DNA of 64,000 bases from the NCBI GenBank assembly GCA_009735695.1, contig SRSL01000006.1, positions 168,043 to 232,042 of the forward strand, given 5' to 3'. The notes beneath the pieces are model-generated. The model worked only from the letters and a program-made list of their open reading frames with translations, searched no databases and was not told the DNA's origin. Made by a program: the position numbers and the translations under genes. The stretch comes from Christiangramia bathymodioli. GTDB lineage: Bacteria > Bacteroidota > Bacteroidia > Flavobacteriales > Flavobacteriaceae. Each line of letters starts with the position of its first letter. Position 1 is the first letter of the stretch. Shown in pieces: positions 1 to 8,595 of the stretch.

Positions 1-42
1 GTAGAATCTCATAAACAGGGCAATTCCTGGGTTAAATTGTAG
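1..42 (+). CDS. C-terminal end of a CDS, possibly Gfo/Idh/MocA oxidoreductase (partial)
   Basis: Frame 1 is open from the window edge and ends at a TAG at 40-42, giving a 13-residue tail (VESHKQGNSWVKL). It sits 24 bp before a sugar isomerase-like gene in the same direction. The SHK-x-GxxVKL style ending and the neighbours (isomerase, DUF1080) resemble NAD-dependent Gfo/Idh/MocA sugar oxidoreductases, which often share such clusters. The identity is a guess from context; only the reading frame and stop are seen. Confidence 0.4.
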   Translation, partial: VESHKQGNSWVKL

Positions 43-66
43 AATAATACTAGAAACGAAACGATT

Positions 67-1128
67 ATGAAGACGATAAAAGGACCGGCCATATTCCTGG
101 CTCAGTTCATAGATGATAAAGAACCTTTTAATTCGCTTGACGGCCTGTGCAAATGGGGGGCAGACCTTGGATATAAAGGAATACAGATCCCAACCTGGGA
201 AACCAGACTCATCGATCTTAAAAAGGCTGCTGAAAGCAAAACTTATTGCGACGAGCTAAAGGGAAAGGTGAATTCCTATGGCCTTGAAATCACGGAACTA
301 AGTAGTCACCTGCAGGGACAACTTGTAGCTGTTCATCCGGCTTACGATATCATGTTCGACAATTTCGCTCCGGAAGCATACAAGAACAATCCAAAGGAGC
401 GCACCAAATGGGCGATAGATCAGCTGAAGTATGCCGCGAAGGCAAGTAGAAACCTGGGTCTTGACGTTCACGGAACCTTCAGTGGATCTTTGTTATGGCA
501 TACCGCGCATCCCTGGCCGCAAAGACCTGATGGTTTGCTGGAGATGGGTTTTGCCGAACTGGCGAAACGCTGGCTTCCTATTCTGAACGAATTCGATGAA
601 CAGGGCGTAGATGTGTGTTACGAAATTCACCCTGGGGAAGATCTGCATGACGGGGTTACCTTCGAAAGATTCCTGGATGCCACACATAACCACAAGCGCG
701 TGAATATTCTATACGATCCAAGTCATTTTATATTACAGCAGCTGGATTATATCACTTATATAGACCATTATCACGAATACATCAAAATGTTCCATGTAAA
801 GGATGCTGAATTCAATCCTACCGGGAAAAAAGGAACTTTTGGCGGCTATGCCGACTGGAAAGACCGGGCCGGAAGATATCGTCATCCTGGCGACGGGCAT
901 GTAGACTTCAAAAGCATATTCACCAAACTAACCGAATATGGTTGTGATGTTTGGGCGGTACTGGAATGGGAATGCTGTATCAAATCACCCGAACAGGGTG
1001 CTCGGGAAGGTTCCAAATTCATTCAGGAACATATTATTGAAGCCACTCAAAAACGATTTGACGATTTCGCGGGCTCTGAACCAGACGAGGAAAAACTAAA
1101 ACGTATCTTAGGATTAGATAAAAATTAA
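67..1128 (+). CDS. sugar phosphate isomerase/epimerase (xylose isomerase-like TIM barrel)
   Basis: A 353-residue cytoplasmic protein with no signal peptide. Segments typical of AP-endonuclease-2-type TIM barrels are visible: YEIHPGEDLHDG near residue 190, NILYDPSHF near 215, MFHVKDAEF near 240 and VLEWE near 300. They supply the acidic and histidine residues that bind a divalent metal in this fold. The family interconverts or eliminates sugars. It lies 4 bp before a DUF1080 lipoprotein and after a probable sugar oxidoreductase, the set described in Bacteroidetes for 3-keto-glycoside breakdown, so action on a keto-sugar is a fair inference. The exact substrate cannot be read. Confidence 0.85.
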   Translation: MKTIKGPAIFLAQFIDDKEPFNSLDGLCKWGADLGYKGIQIPTWETRLIDLKKAAESKTYCDELKGKVNSYGLEITELSSHLQGQLVAVHPAYDIMFDNFAPEAYKNNPKERTKWAIDQLKYAAKASRNLGLDVHGTFSGSLLWHTAHPWPQRPDGLLEMGFAELAKRWLPILNEFDEQGVDVCYEIHPGEDLHDGVTFERFLDATHNHKRVNILYDPSHFILQQLDYITYIDHYHEYIKMFHVKDAEFNPTGKKGTFGGYADWKDRAGRYRHPGDGHVDFKSIFTKLTEYGCDVWAVLEWECCIKSPEQGAREGSKFIQEHIIEATQKRFDDFAGSEPDEEKLKRILGLDKN

Positions 1129-1131
1129 ATC

Positions 1132-1884
1132 ATGAAAAAAACGATTATGCTATCCTGCATGCTGGCTGTGCTGGTATCATGCAATGATTCTGAAAAAAAA
1201 GAACAACAAGGTTCAGATCAAACTGAAACCGCTCAAACCAATATGACTGAAGAGAAACAGGACGAATGGCAACCGCTTTTCAACGGAAATAACCTGGAAG
1301 GCTGGAAGGCATACAACAGCGACCAGATTTCTGAACAATGGAAGGTAGAAGATAACGCCATTGTCTTTACTCCCATGGAAAGTGTAGAAGGTTCAGAAAA
1401 CCTGATCACAGAAGAGCAATTTGAAAATTTCGAACTTTCTATTGAATGGAAAATTTCGGAAGGTGGAAATAGCGGAATCATGTGGGCCGTTCAGGAAAAG
1501 GAGGAGTTTGGAGAACCTTACCAAACCGGGCCGGAGATCCAGGTTCTGGACAACGAGCGACATCCTGACGCCAAAAATGGCCTGAATAGAACTGCCGGTG
1601 CCTTGTACGACATGGTTTCTCCTTCAGAAGATGTGACCAAACCAGCCGGAGAATGGAATAAGGAAGTGATCCATATCGATTACGAAAACAATACAGGATG
1701 GGTTAGCCTGAACGGTACCAGGATCGTTGAGTTCCCATTGCACGGAGAAAAATGGCAGGAAATGAAGAACAATTCGAAATTCAAGGATTGGGAAAATTTC
1801 GGAACTACGAGAAAAGGCCATATTGCGTTACAGGATCATGGAGATAAGGTCTGGTACCGGAATATCAAGATCAGGAAACTTTAA
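1132..1884 (+). CDS. DUF1080 (3-keto-disaccharide hydrolase-type) lipoprotein
   Basis: A 250-residue protein starting with a lipoprotein signal (lipobox LVSC, Cys about 17), then a Glu/Gln-rich linker and a concanavalin-like beta-sandwich. Diagnostic pieces are the FNGNNLEGWK opening, the GNSGIMWAVQ segment, PYQTGPEIQVLDN, and the closing IALQDHGDKVWYRNIKI. PF06439 members hydrolyse 3-keto glycosides. The protein should sit in the periplasm or outer membrane, anchored by lipid. The gene follows the isomerase by 3 bp, so the two are one transcript, ended by a strong hairpin just after the stop. Confidence 0.9.
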   Translation: MKKTIMLSCMLAVLVSCNDSEKKEQQGSDQTETAQTNMTEEKQDEWQPLFNGNNLEGWKAYNSDQISEQWKVEDNAIVFTPMESVEGSENLITEEQFENFELSIEWKISEGGNSGIMWAVQEKEEFGEPYQTGPEIQVLDNERHPDAKNGLNRTAGALYDMVSPSEDVTKPAGEWNKEVIHIDYENNTGWVSLNGTRIVEFPLHGEKWQEMKNNSKFKDWENFGTTRKGHIALQDHGDKVWYRNIKIRKL

Positions 1885-1896
1885 AATCTTAAATAT

Positions 1897-1921
1897 AAGC
1901 TGCCATCCGGCAGCTTTTTTT
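1897..1921 (+). terminator. rho-independent terminator
   Basis: AAGCTGCC at 1897-1904 pairs with GGCAGCTT at 1909-1916 and is followed by a T run. It closes the sugar-metabolism operon. Confidence 0.9.
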
Positions 1922-1949
1922 AACTTACTACTTTTCAAAAATAAGGAAT

Positions 1950-3170
1950 ATGGAAACGGTAAAAGTGAAGTTCAAAAATTCAGATTCACATGAACTCAGC
2001 GGGGTTCTTGAATTACCCGGCATTCAACCGCCAGAGAACTTTGTGATCTTTGCGCATTGCTTCACCTGCAACAAAAACTTTCATGCCCCAAAAAATATAA
2101 GTGAAACCCTGGCCTCAAGAGGTTTTGGAGTACTGCGTTTCGACTTCACCGGGTTGGGAGAAAGTGAAGGTGAATTTCCAGACACTAACTTTTCGGCCAA
2201 TGTTGAAGACCTGATCGCCGCTGCCAATTTCCTGGAATCGGAATACAAAGCCCCTTCTATTATTATTGGTCATTCCCTGGGTGGCGCCGCTGCCCTGTTC
2301 GCCGCTCAAAAGATCCCCTCACTTAAATGCGTGGTCACCATTAATGCACCTTCACACCTGGAACATGTAAAAAAACATTTTTCCTCCAGCCTGGAAGAAA
2401 TAAAAAATCAGGGGTATGCAGAGGTCAAAATAGGCGGTAGAACTTTCAGGATCAAGGAACAGTTCGTGACCGATCTTGATAGAAACCAGAATGCTCTTGC
2501 CTTAAAGGATCTTAAAAAAGCGCTTCTAATCTTGCACTCACCCCAGGATAAGATCGTTTCCATCAAGCACGCCGAAGAGCTATATACCGAAGCCTGGCAC
2601 CCCAAAAGTTTTGTTTCCCTGCAGGATGCAGATCATCTTCTGAGTAAAGCCAATGATGCCCGGTACGCGGGAAAGCTTATTGCGGCATGGGCTTCAAAAT
2701 ATATCGAAGAATCGGAAGCCCGGGAACTGGAAACCGATCATGAAGTAATGGCCAATCTTGGAAATGAAGGTTATACAACCCAAATACTGGCGGGAAATCA
2801 TCATTTCGTGGCAGATGAACCCAAAAGTGCCGGTGGTTCAGATCTTGGACCCAATCCCTATGAATTGCTTTCTTCTGCCCTGGCTGCCTGTACGTCCATG
2901 ACCCTTCAAATGTACGCCCGAAGAAAAAAGTGGGTGCTTGATAATGTGGAAACCCATGTGAGTCATTCCAAAAAACATCCGGTGGACTGCGAAAATTGTG
3001 AAAAGGATTCCGCGAAAATCGATCATTTTGAAAGAGAGATCCTTATTCATGGAGAGCTCGATAACAAACAGAAAAACAGGTTGTTGGAGATCGCAGATAA
3101 ATGCCCGGTGCATAAATCCCTGGAGGCAGGGGCGCAGATCAGCACAAAATTAAAAGGTTCAGCTGGCTAA
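1950..3170 (+). CDS. alpha/beta hydrolase-OsmC fusion protein
   Basis: A 406-residue two-domain protein. Residues 1-260 are a serine hydrolase: FAHCFTCNKNF region near the oxyanion hole, nucleophile elbow GHSLGGAAA near 110, and HLL near 230 as the likely catalytic His. Residues 270-406 form an OsmC/Ohr-like domain with two thiol positions, AACTSMTLQ and CPVHKSLEAG. OsmC proteins reduce organic peroxides. The fusion recurs in many bacteria under the name bifunctional alpha/beta hydrolase/OsmC; its combined substrate is not known. It is transcribed alone from the gap after the 1.9 kb terminator, next to a superoxide dismutase gene. Confidence 0.88.
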   Translation: METVKVKFKNSDSHELSGVLELPGIQPPENFVIFAHCFTCNKNFHAPKNISETLASRGFGVLRFDFTGLGESEGEFPDTNFSANVEDLIAAANFLESEYKAPSIIIGHSLGGAAALFAAQKIPSLKCVVTINAPSHLEHVKKHFSSSLEEIKNQGYAEVKIGGRTFRIKEQFVTDLDRNQNALALKDLKKALLILHSPQDKIVSIKHAEELYTEAWHPKSFVSLQDADHLLSKANDARYAGKLIAAWASKYIEESEARELETDHEVMANLGNEGYTTQILAGNHHFVADEPKSAGGSDLGPNPYELLSSALAACTSMTLQMYARRKKWVLDNVETHVSHSKKHPVDCENCEKDSAKIDHFEREILIHGELDNKQKNRLLEIADKCPVHKSLEAGAQISTKLKGSAG

Positions 3171-3273
3171 TTGAAAGTCTGGCTTACTGTTAAGCTATAC
3201 TTAAAACTTTGGTGTTGCTTCTGATTCGGTTTAATTTAGACTGATAAGAATTTAAAAAACCAAACCAAAACCT

Positions 3274-3867
3274 ATGAAACGTATTAGTTTATCACTTCTT
3301 GTTTGCGGCAGCCTACTGATTTTTGGTTGTAAAAATGAAAAAAAAGAAAACGACGAGGTCAATTCTGAAAACGAAACAGAAATGAGTTCTGAAATGAACA
3401 AGGAGACGGAAGAAGTTAAAAAGATACAGGTTGAACTGAATCCTGTTAGCGATTCCAATCTTAGTGGAAACGTGGTCTTTACCGAAGAAAATAATGAAGT
3501 TTCCATGACTGCCATCATAAGCGGTTTGGCCGAGGGACGTCACGCCATTCATATACATGAGAACGGAGATTGTTCAGCAGCCGATGGTTCTTCAGCCGGT
3601 GGTCACTGGAACCCAACAGATCAGCCTCATGGTAAATGGGGAAGTTCAGACGGTTTCCACAAGGGTGATATCGGAAATTTTGAAGTAGACGCCAATGGGA
3701 ACGGAACCGTAAACCTTACTACAGATGAGTGGTGTATTGGATGCGGGGATCCTGAAAAAGATATTAAAGGAAAAGCAGTGATCGTACATGATGGAGTAGA
3801 TGACTATACCTCGCAACCTTCTGGTGCTGCCGGTACCCGCGTTGGTTGTGGTGTTATTGGCATGTAA
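3274..3867 (+). CDS. sodC: Cu/Zn superoxide dismutase lipoprotein
   Basis: A 197-residue protein. The N-terminus is a lipoprotein signal ending in LIFGC (Cys about 19), followed by an acidic, low-complexity tether of about 30 residues and then the SodC fold. Metal ligands are visible in HAIHIHENGDC, GGHWNP, PHGKWG, FHKGDIGNF and VIVHDGVDDY, and the active-site Arg and disulfide Cys in GTRVGCGVI. It converts superoxide to peroxide in the periplasm, probably lipid anchored. It is monocistronic, flanked by a gap and a terminator. Confidence 0.95.
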   Translation: MKRISLSLLVCGSLLIFGCKNEKKENDEVNSENETEMSSEMNKETEEVKKIQVELNPVSDSNLSGNVVFTEENNEVSMTAIISGLAEGRHAIHIHENGDCSAADGSSAGGHWNPTDQPHGKWGSSDGFHKGDIGNFEVDANGNGTVNLTTDEWCIGCGDPEKDIKGKAVIVHDGVDDYTSQPSGAAGTRVGCGVIGM

Positions 3868-3892
3868 TCCATAAAATGAAACAAAATTAAAA

Positions 3893-3918
3893 AAGCGGCT
3901 TTCCAGCCGCTTTTTTTT
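3893..3918 (+). terminator. rho-independent terminator
   Basis: AAGCGGCT (3893-3900) pairs with AGCCGCTT (3905-3912), followed by eight T. It ends the sodC transcript. Confidence 0.92.
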
Positions 3919-3963
3919 GGATTTGAACAATTTACCCTATTTTTAGTTACTGAAACCTAATAT

Positions 3964-4494
3964 ATGCAGCAGGACGGGCTAATTCTGGAATTACAAAATG
4001 GTAACCAGAGAGCATTTGAAAGATTGTATGAACTCTATTCGGAGAGTATTTTCGGGATCATTTACAGTATAGTGAATGACGAAAAGATCGCCGAGGAGAT
4101 TCTTCAGGATGTATTTTTAAAAGTATGGAACAATGCCAGCTCGTACAATTCTGATAAGGGAAGATTCTTTACCTGGATCCTGAATATTGCCAGAAATGCC
4201 TCCATAGATGAGTTACGGTCTAAAAGGCATAAAAACAAACAAAAAAACCTTACGGCAGATAATTTCGTAAATGTTCTTGAGAACAGTACTCATTTTTCCA
4301 GTAAAACCGATGCAATTGGAGTGAAGAAATATATCGCCATCCTCAAACCTGTTTGTAAGAAACTTATAGACCTGCTATTCTTTAAAGGTTTTACCCAAAA
4401 GGAAACCGCTGAAGAACTCCAGATGCCACTGGGAACGGTAAAGACCAAAAACAGAGCCTGTATCAATAAACTTCGGGAATTATTAGCTGAATAA
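3964..4494 (+). CDS. ECF-type RNA polymerase sigma-70 factor
   Basis: A 176-residue sigma factor. Region 2 is visible as EEILQDVFLKVWNNA and FFTWILNIARNASIDELR (about 50-85), region 4 as FTQKETAEELQMPLGTVKTK (about 140-160). The stop overlaps the start of the next gene by one base (TAATG), so sigma and anti-sigma are translationally coupled. The length and pairing with an RskA-like anti-sigma suggest a SigK-like ECF factor; the signal and regulon cannot be told. Confidence 0.93.
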   Translation: MQQDGLILELQNGNQRAFERLYELYSESIFGIIYSIVNDEKIAEEILQDVFLKVWNNASSYNSDKGRFFTWILNIARNASIDELRSKRHKNKQKNLTADNFVNVLENSTHFSSKTDAIGVKKYIAILKPVCKKLIDLLFFKGFTQKETAEELQMPLGTVKTKNRACINKLRELLAE

Positions 4495-5291
4495 TGGATA
4501 TTAAAGAATACATATCGTCTGGCATACTTGAACTATACGTTTACGGCGCGCTTACCGAAGCCGAAAGCCGTGAGGTTAGCCGGGTTTTGAAAGAACATCC
4601 TGAAGTGAGGAAAGAGGTGGAAGAAATAGAGATAGCCCTTCAAAAGCTTTCAACGGCTTCCGCACCTTATAACCCCGAGGCTCTTCTAACCAGTATAAGA
4701 TCCAAACTTGGAGATAAGAAAAGCATAGCACTTCCAACCCAAAAAAGAACGAACTGGGTGGCTTATATTGGCTGGGCGGCCTGCCTGTTGCTATTTGTTG
4801 GCCTGTTCTTTTTAATGCAGGACAACAACCAGCTTAGGGATAAGCTAAACGCTGAACGTGCAAGGGCTGCCCAATTGGAACAGCAGATCGCAGATGCCCG
4901 TGATGATGCTGAAAAAGCGAAGGACCTGCTCGCAATTCTAAGAAGTAAGAATATCTCCAGGATCCCGCTACAGGGTCAGGCGCCGGCTCCGGAAGCTTAT
5001 GCCACTGTATTCTGGGATCAGGAAGACAATAAAGCTTACATAGACGGAAAAGAGCTGCCAGAACCACCATCAGGGATGGTATACCAGGTATGGTCGCTTA
5101 AACTCGACCCGCTTACTCCAACCAGCATCGGACTCTTAAGTGAATTTCAGGAAGATGAAAATAAGATCTTCACCCTGGAAAATGCAAATCAATCGGAAGC
5201 CTTTGGAATTACACTGGAACCTGAGGGAGGAAGTGAAACGCCGAATCTTGACCAGCTTTATGTGCTGGGTACAGTTGCTGCGGCACCCTAA
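4494..5291 (+). CDS. anti-sigma factor, RskA-like
   Basis: A 265-residue membrane protein. An N-terminal cytoplasmic segment (1-75) with short helices would bind the sigma factor. One transmembrane helix follows (about 84-106, ending LLLFVGLFFLM), then a coiled coil (110-145), then a periplasmic anti-sigma-K domain with the ATVFWDQEDNKAYIDGKELPEP and YQVWSLKLDP motifs. The order is standard for RskA. The one-base overlap with the sigma gene supports partnership. I see no zinc-binding HxxxCxxC motif in the N-terminal segment. Confidence 0.9.
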   Translation: MDIKEYISSGILELYVYGALTEAESREVSRVLKEHPEVRKEVEEIEIALQKLSTASAPYNPEALLTSIRSKLGDKKSIALPTQKRTNWVAYIGWAACLLLFVGLFFLMQDNNQLRDKLNAERARAAQLEQQIADARDDAEKAKDLLAILRSKNISRIPLQGQAPAPEAYATVFWDQEDNKAYIDGKELPEPPSGMVYQVWSLKLDPLTPTSIGLLSEFQEDENKIFTLENANQSEAFGITLEPEGGSETPNLDQLYVLGTVAAAP

Positions 5292-5312
5292 AATTATAGA
5301 ATTTTAATCAAC

Positions 5313-5345
5313 AGAAAAGCCCCATGCGATGCAAGGGGCTTTTCT
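5313..5345 (+). terminator. rho-independent terminator
   Basis: AGAAAAGCCCC (5313-5323) pairs with GGGGCTTTTCT (5335-5345). It ends the sigma/anti-sigma operon. The 190 bp from here to the next gene hold nothing I can name. Confidence 0.85.
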
Positions 5346-5534
5346 TTAACACCCAGAGAGAATCCGGGGGACATTTCCTGCTCTCTAAGCATCTAACCAA
5401 CCAAAAAATCAAAACCTCAAATCTAAAATTTGAGAAACAAGAAATTATGTACAGAACCTTTTTGGTTCCATATTAAAATATACGAAAGGATGCGATTTGC
5501 GGTTTTAAAAAATTGAATATTTAACAATTAAATA

Positions 5535-6293
5535 TCAATTGTTCAGCCAGGTTTTGAAGTCCTTAACCCGCTCCCTGCTTACTATGAGAGGAAATTCATC
5601 GAACTTCTCAAGTTTGATTTGTAACCTGGAATTGGTATAGGAGAGAATATCATGAATAGACGAAATATTGATAATGCATTTTCGGTTGATCCTGTAAAAG
5701 TGCTTTGGGTCTAATTGTTCCTCGAGAACTTCAAGTGGTTCGTCTACGGGATAATTTCGGCCGGAAAAACTATAAAGATAGGTTGCCTTATTTTCAGAAT
5801 AAAAACAGGCAATTTCTGCTACGTCAACCAGTTTAAGATGCTGCCCTACCTGCGCGGTAAAACGTGATTTATATTCTTTTTTCTTTCCAGGCAAACTCAG
5901 AAGGTTTCTTAATTGGTGAAGATCGATCTGCTCATTCTTCTGTTTGGACTTTCGGAATTTCTCGATCGCTGCCTCCAATTCCTCTTCATCTATAGGCTTC
6001 AGAAGGTAATCTATACTATTCAGCTTAAAAGCACGCAGCGCATATTCGTCATAAGCCGTTGTAAAAATGATCGCACTTTTGGTTTCAATATGCTCGAAGA
6101 TATCAAAAGACAATCCGTCGCTGAGTTGAATGTCCAGAAAGATCAGGTCTGGATGCTCGTTATTCATGAACCATTCCACCGATTCCTTTATGGAATGCAG
6201 TAAGGTCACCACTTCGATATCATTTCTTTCAAGCATGCGCTGCAGTCTTCTCGCTGCGGGCTTTTCATCCTCGATAATTATAGCTTTGATCAC
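5535..6293 (-). CDS. LytTR-family response regulator
   Basis: A 252-residue protein. The receiver domain (1-120) has the acidic pair EDEKPAARR, the phosphoacceptor Asp in LIFLDIQLSDG (about residue 55) and the TTAYDEYALRAF switch segment. The LytTR DNA-binding domain occupies about 145-250 (ENKATYLYS, FYRINRKCIINI). It is the last gene of a minus-strand operon behind a 2TM protein and a LytS-type kinase, its obvious partner. Confidence 0.93.
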   Translation of the reverse strand: MIKAIIIEDEKPAARRLQRMLERNDIEVVTLLHSIKESVEWFMNNEHPDLIFLDIQLSDGLSFDIFEHIETKSAIIFTTAYDEYALRAFKLNSIDYLLKPIDEEELEAAIEKFRKSKQKNEQIDLHQLRNLLSLPGKKKEYKSRFTAQVGQHLKLVDVAEIACFYSENKATYLYSFSGRNYPVDEPLEVLEEQLDPKHFYRINRKCIINISSIHDILSYTNSRLQIKLEKFDEFPLIVSRERVKDFKTWLNN

Positions 6294-6304
6294 ATCTTTA
6301 AATT

Positions 6305-6619
6305 TTATTCCCAGGTTTTTCTTTTTTCGCGATCCATTAGTTCACGGGTTTTGCGTTCTTCCCAGTCCTTACCAAAAATAAATCCTGCTCCAAAAACACT
6401 TGCCCAATGAGCAAATAAACCTATTCCCCAGAAAAATATCGTCGAATAATTTGAAATATTGGTTAGCCCGTTAATAAATCCCTCATCTCGAGTGCTAACA
6501 ATAAAGATGGCTGCATTAATGAAAAGATAGACTACCAGGTGAGTATAAAACCCCTTGATGTTCTTTACCCTTTTCTGGGCCTCCTTGTAACTCATTTGTT
6601 TTTTATAGTCAGGTTCCAT
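6305..6619 (-). CDS. stand-alone 2TM domain membrane protein
   Basis: A 104-residue protein with a KRVKNIKGFYTHLVVYLFIN opening, two hydrophobic helices, and the closing FGKDWEERKTRELMD that marks the 2TM domain (PF13239). The same domain is fused to the C-terminus of the adjacent kinase. The start codon overlaps the kinase stop by one base. In this family such small proteins sit beside LytS/LytTR pairs; a role as accessory membrane partner is inferred, not shown. Confidence 0.85.
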   Translation of the reverse strand: MEPDYKKQMSYKEAQKRVKNIKGFYTHLVVYLFINAAIFIVSTRDEGFINGLTNISNYSTIFFWGIGLFAHWASVFGAGFIFGKDWEERKTRELMDREKRKTWE

Positions 6620-7944
6620 TATTTCCAGGATTTAGTTTGTTGTTCTTCTTTTTCCATTAGTTCCTGAATTTTACGCTCTTCCCAGTCTGATCCGTATCCA
6701 AAAACCGAGAACCCGTGAATGGTAAGGCCTATCCCCCACCCAAATAATGGGAACCAGAACCACTGAAATTCCCAGTAGGTGTAATAGTTCACGAAAATCA
6801 AAAAGGGTATCACTACCGCATAAGAGATCAGGTTTCCGTAGAATTCCTTTATCTCCTTAACTCGTTGTTTTGCTCTGAAATAGGCGTTTTCCTGAAGTTT
6901 ATCATTCGTTTCCATAATTGAAATTTGTTTGGTTAATAGAGGCAATTTCACTCTGAAGACCTCTTTGGTTTGTTCTATTTCCAGTTTTCTGTTGGTGACC
7001 ACATCATAGCGGTTCACGATATTCTGAAGCCCTACTCCTTTCCTGTTACTCAAGACTTCCTTTTTCTGAAAGTTGTTCTCGACCACCAGGTAGCCATCCT
7101 TTTCATATATCTTGATTCTAAGCGGCTGGTCTTCGCTAACAATATTGTGTTTAATGGTGTTCTCCAGTAATAATTGAAGTGACAAAGGCACTACTTTGGC
7201 TTCTTCGTTGGTAAGCTCCTCTGGAATTTCGATGAAAATCGAATTCTCAAATCTCATCTTCAGCAACTTGATATAAGTGCTGGCAAAATTGAGTTCTTCC
7301 CTAACGCTTACCAGCTCTTTATCTTTCTGCTCCAAAACATAGCGATACACCTTGGAAAGAGAGGTGGTAAAGCGTTGAGCCTGTTCAGGATTTTCATCGA
7401 TCAGCGAGGTTAATACATTCAAACTATTGAATAGGAAATGTGGATCGAGCTGGTTTTTCAAGGCATCGAACTTGGCCGATGCCGTACCTGCAATGATCTT
7501 TTGTTCCTTGACTTTCTTTTCCTGAAGGGCCTTATAAAAATAGACCAGGTGGAAAAACAAGGATACGATGGTAGTAAAAAGGATGGGAAAGAAATAGGCA
7601 TTGATATGCTCATTCTCGAGGAACTCGTCCATACTAATTCCGCTGAAAAGGGTTCTGTCAACCATTCTGCAGAAAAAGAAGCCCACCATGGTCACGGCTA
7701 TGGAGCCTGCAGAGGCCAGCAAAATCGTTTTCACATTGGCTCCCTCGTAGCCTATCTTATTCACGAACCATATAAAATAAATGCTGTTTACAAGGGTTAG
7801 CACAAAAGAATAGAAATAGTACATTCCCCAGTAGGCAGGATCGGTAAGTTTTTCGAACCTCATGCCGCCAAAAGTAGTGTCCAGTATGATCACTATTAAA
7901 CATACAACCAGGCTAATCCTTATTATTTTGAAAAATTCGTTCAT
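6619..7944 (-). CDS. LytS-type sensor histidine kinase with C-terminal 2TM domain
   Basis: A 441-residue protein. Four predicted transmembrane helices lie in the first 140 residues, then the His_kinase motif LDPHFLFNSLNVL (His about 167), the N-box LLLENTIKHNI and the glycine motif GVGLQNIVNRYD. An extra 2TM domain follows at about 353-441 (RAKQRVKEIKEFYGN ... GSDWEERKIQELM). Kinases of this family normally stop after the ATPase domain, so the 2TM tail is an unusual fusion matching the separate 2TM gene downstream. It should phosphorylate the LytTR regulator of the same operon. Confidence 0.92.
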   Translation of the reverse strand: MNEFFKIIRISLVVCLIVIILDTTFGGMRFEKLTDPAYWGMYYFYSFVLTLVNSIYFIWFVNKIGYEGANVKTILLASAGSIAVTMVGFFFCRMVDRTLFSGISMDEFLENEHINAYFFPILFTTIVSLFFHLVYFYKALQEKKVKEQKIIAGTASAKFDALKNQLDPHFLFNSLNVLTSLIDENPEQAQRFTTSLSKVYRYVLEQKDKELVSVREELNFASTYIKLLKMRFENSIFIEIPEELTNEEAKVVPLSLQLLLENTIKHNIVSEDQPLRIKIYEKDGYLVVENNFQKKEVLSNRKGVGLQNIVNRYDVVTNRKLEIEQTKEVFRVKLPLLTKQISIMETNDKLQENAYFRAKQRVKEIKEFYGNLISYAVVIPFLIFVNYYTYWEFQWFWFPLFGWGIGLTIHGFSVFGYGSDWEERKIQELMEKEEQQTKSWK

Positions 7945-8126
7945 TGTTTTTCTATTCTGATGCTAATTTGAGGTGATTCCCAGAAAATTTAAAAAGCTTG
8001 TTACCGAATTGTCAATTTTGACCGCTGAATCGTAAACAGGCTTTCTTTTAGCTTTTAGCTTCTGAAAATTAAATAAACTTTAACAATTAATTGAATACCT
8101 TGAAAGCAAATCCAAAAAATTAAAGA

Positions 8127-8561
8127 ATGACCATTTTTGAAGCGCTCAGGCAGGAGCACGAGATCCAGCGAGACCTGATCAAAAAATTAGTTGAAACCGA
8201 AGGAAAGACTGAAGAACGAAAAAAGATCTTCAAAGATCTGAAGCATGAATTGAAGATTCACGAAGACGCTGAAGAGCGCCACTTTTATATTCCATTGATG
8301 GAAAAAGACCTTACCCAGGAGAAGGCAAGGCACAGCGTAGCCGAACATCACGAAATGGATGAACTCGTAGAAAAACTGGAAGATACCGAGATGGATGCTT
8401 CTAACTGGCTGAAGATCGCCAAGGAATTACAGCATCAGCTTATTCATCATCTTGATGAAGAAGAACATGAGGTTTTCCAGATGGCTGGGAAAGTGCTTAC
8501 CGAAAAGCAAAAAACGCAGCTGGCCTCAGATTATAACAAAGAGATCAAAGAGAACCGATAA
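8127..8561 (+). CDS. hemerythrin HHE domain protein
   Basis: A 144-residue all-helical cytoplasmic protein. Expected di-iron ligands are visible: QEHEIQRD near residue 10, IHEDAEERHFY near 48, AEHHEMDE near 73 and HHLDEEEHEVF near 110. HHE proteins bind oxygen or handle iron, nitric oxide or peroxide; which applies here cannot be told. It is a single gene, divergent from the histidine kinase and convergent with NDH-2. Confidence 0.88.
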   Translation: MTIFEALRQEHEIQRDLIKKLVETEGKTEERKKIFKDLKHELKIHEDAEERHFYIPLMEKDLTQEKARHSVAEHHEMDELVEKLEDTEMDASNWLKIAKELQHQLIHHLDEEEHEVFQMAGKVLTEKQKTQLASDYNKEIKENR

Positions 8562-8568
8562 CTAAAAT

Positions 8569-8590
8569 TCCCCCTGCTTTTACAGGGGGA
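8569..8590 (+). terminator. hairpin between convergent genes (possible terminator)
   Basis: TCCCCCTG (8569-8576) pairs with CAGGGGGA (8583-8590). T-rich sequence follows only weakly on either strand. Its place between the stops of two convergent genes suggests a shared terminator. Confidence 0.6.
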
Positions 8591-8595
8591 TCCTT

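Noticed and set aside
8010..8020. GTTAC upstream of the hemerythrin gene
   Set aside because: Half site only, without a GTAAC partner four bases away.
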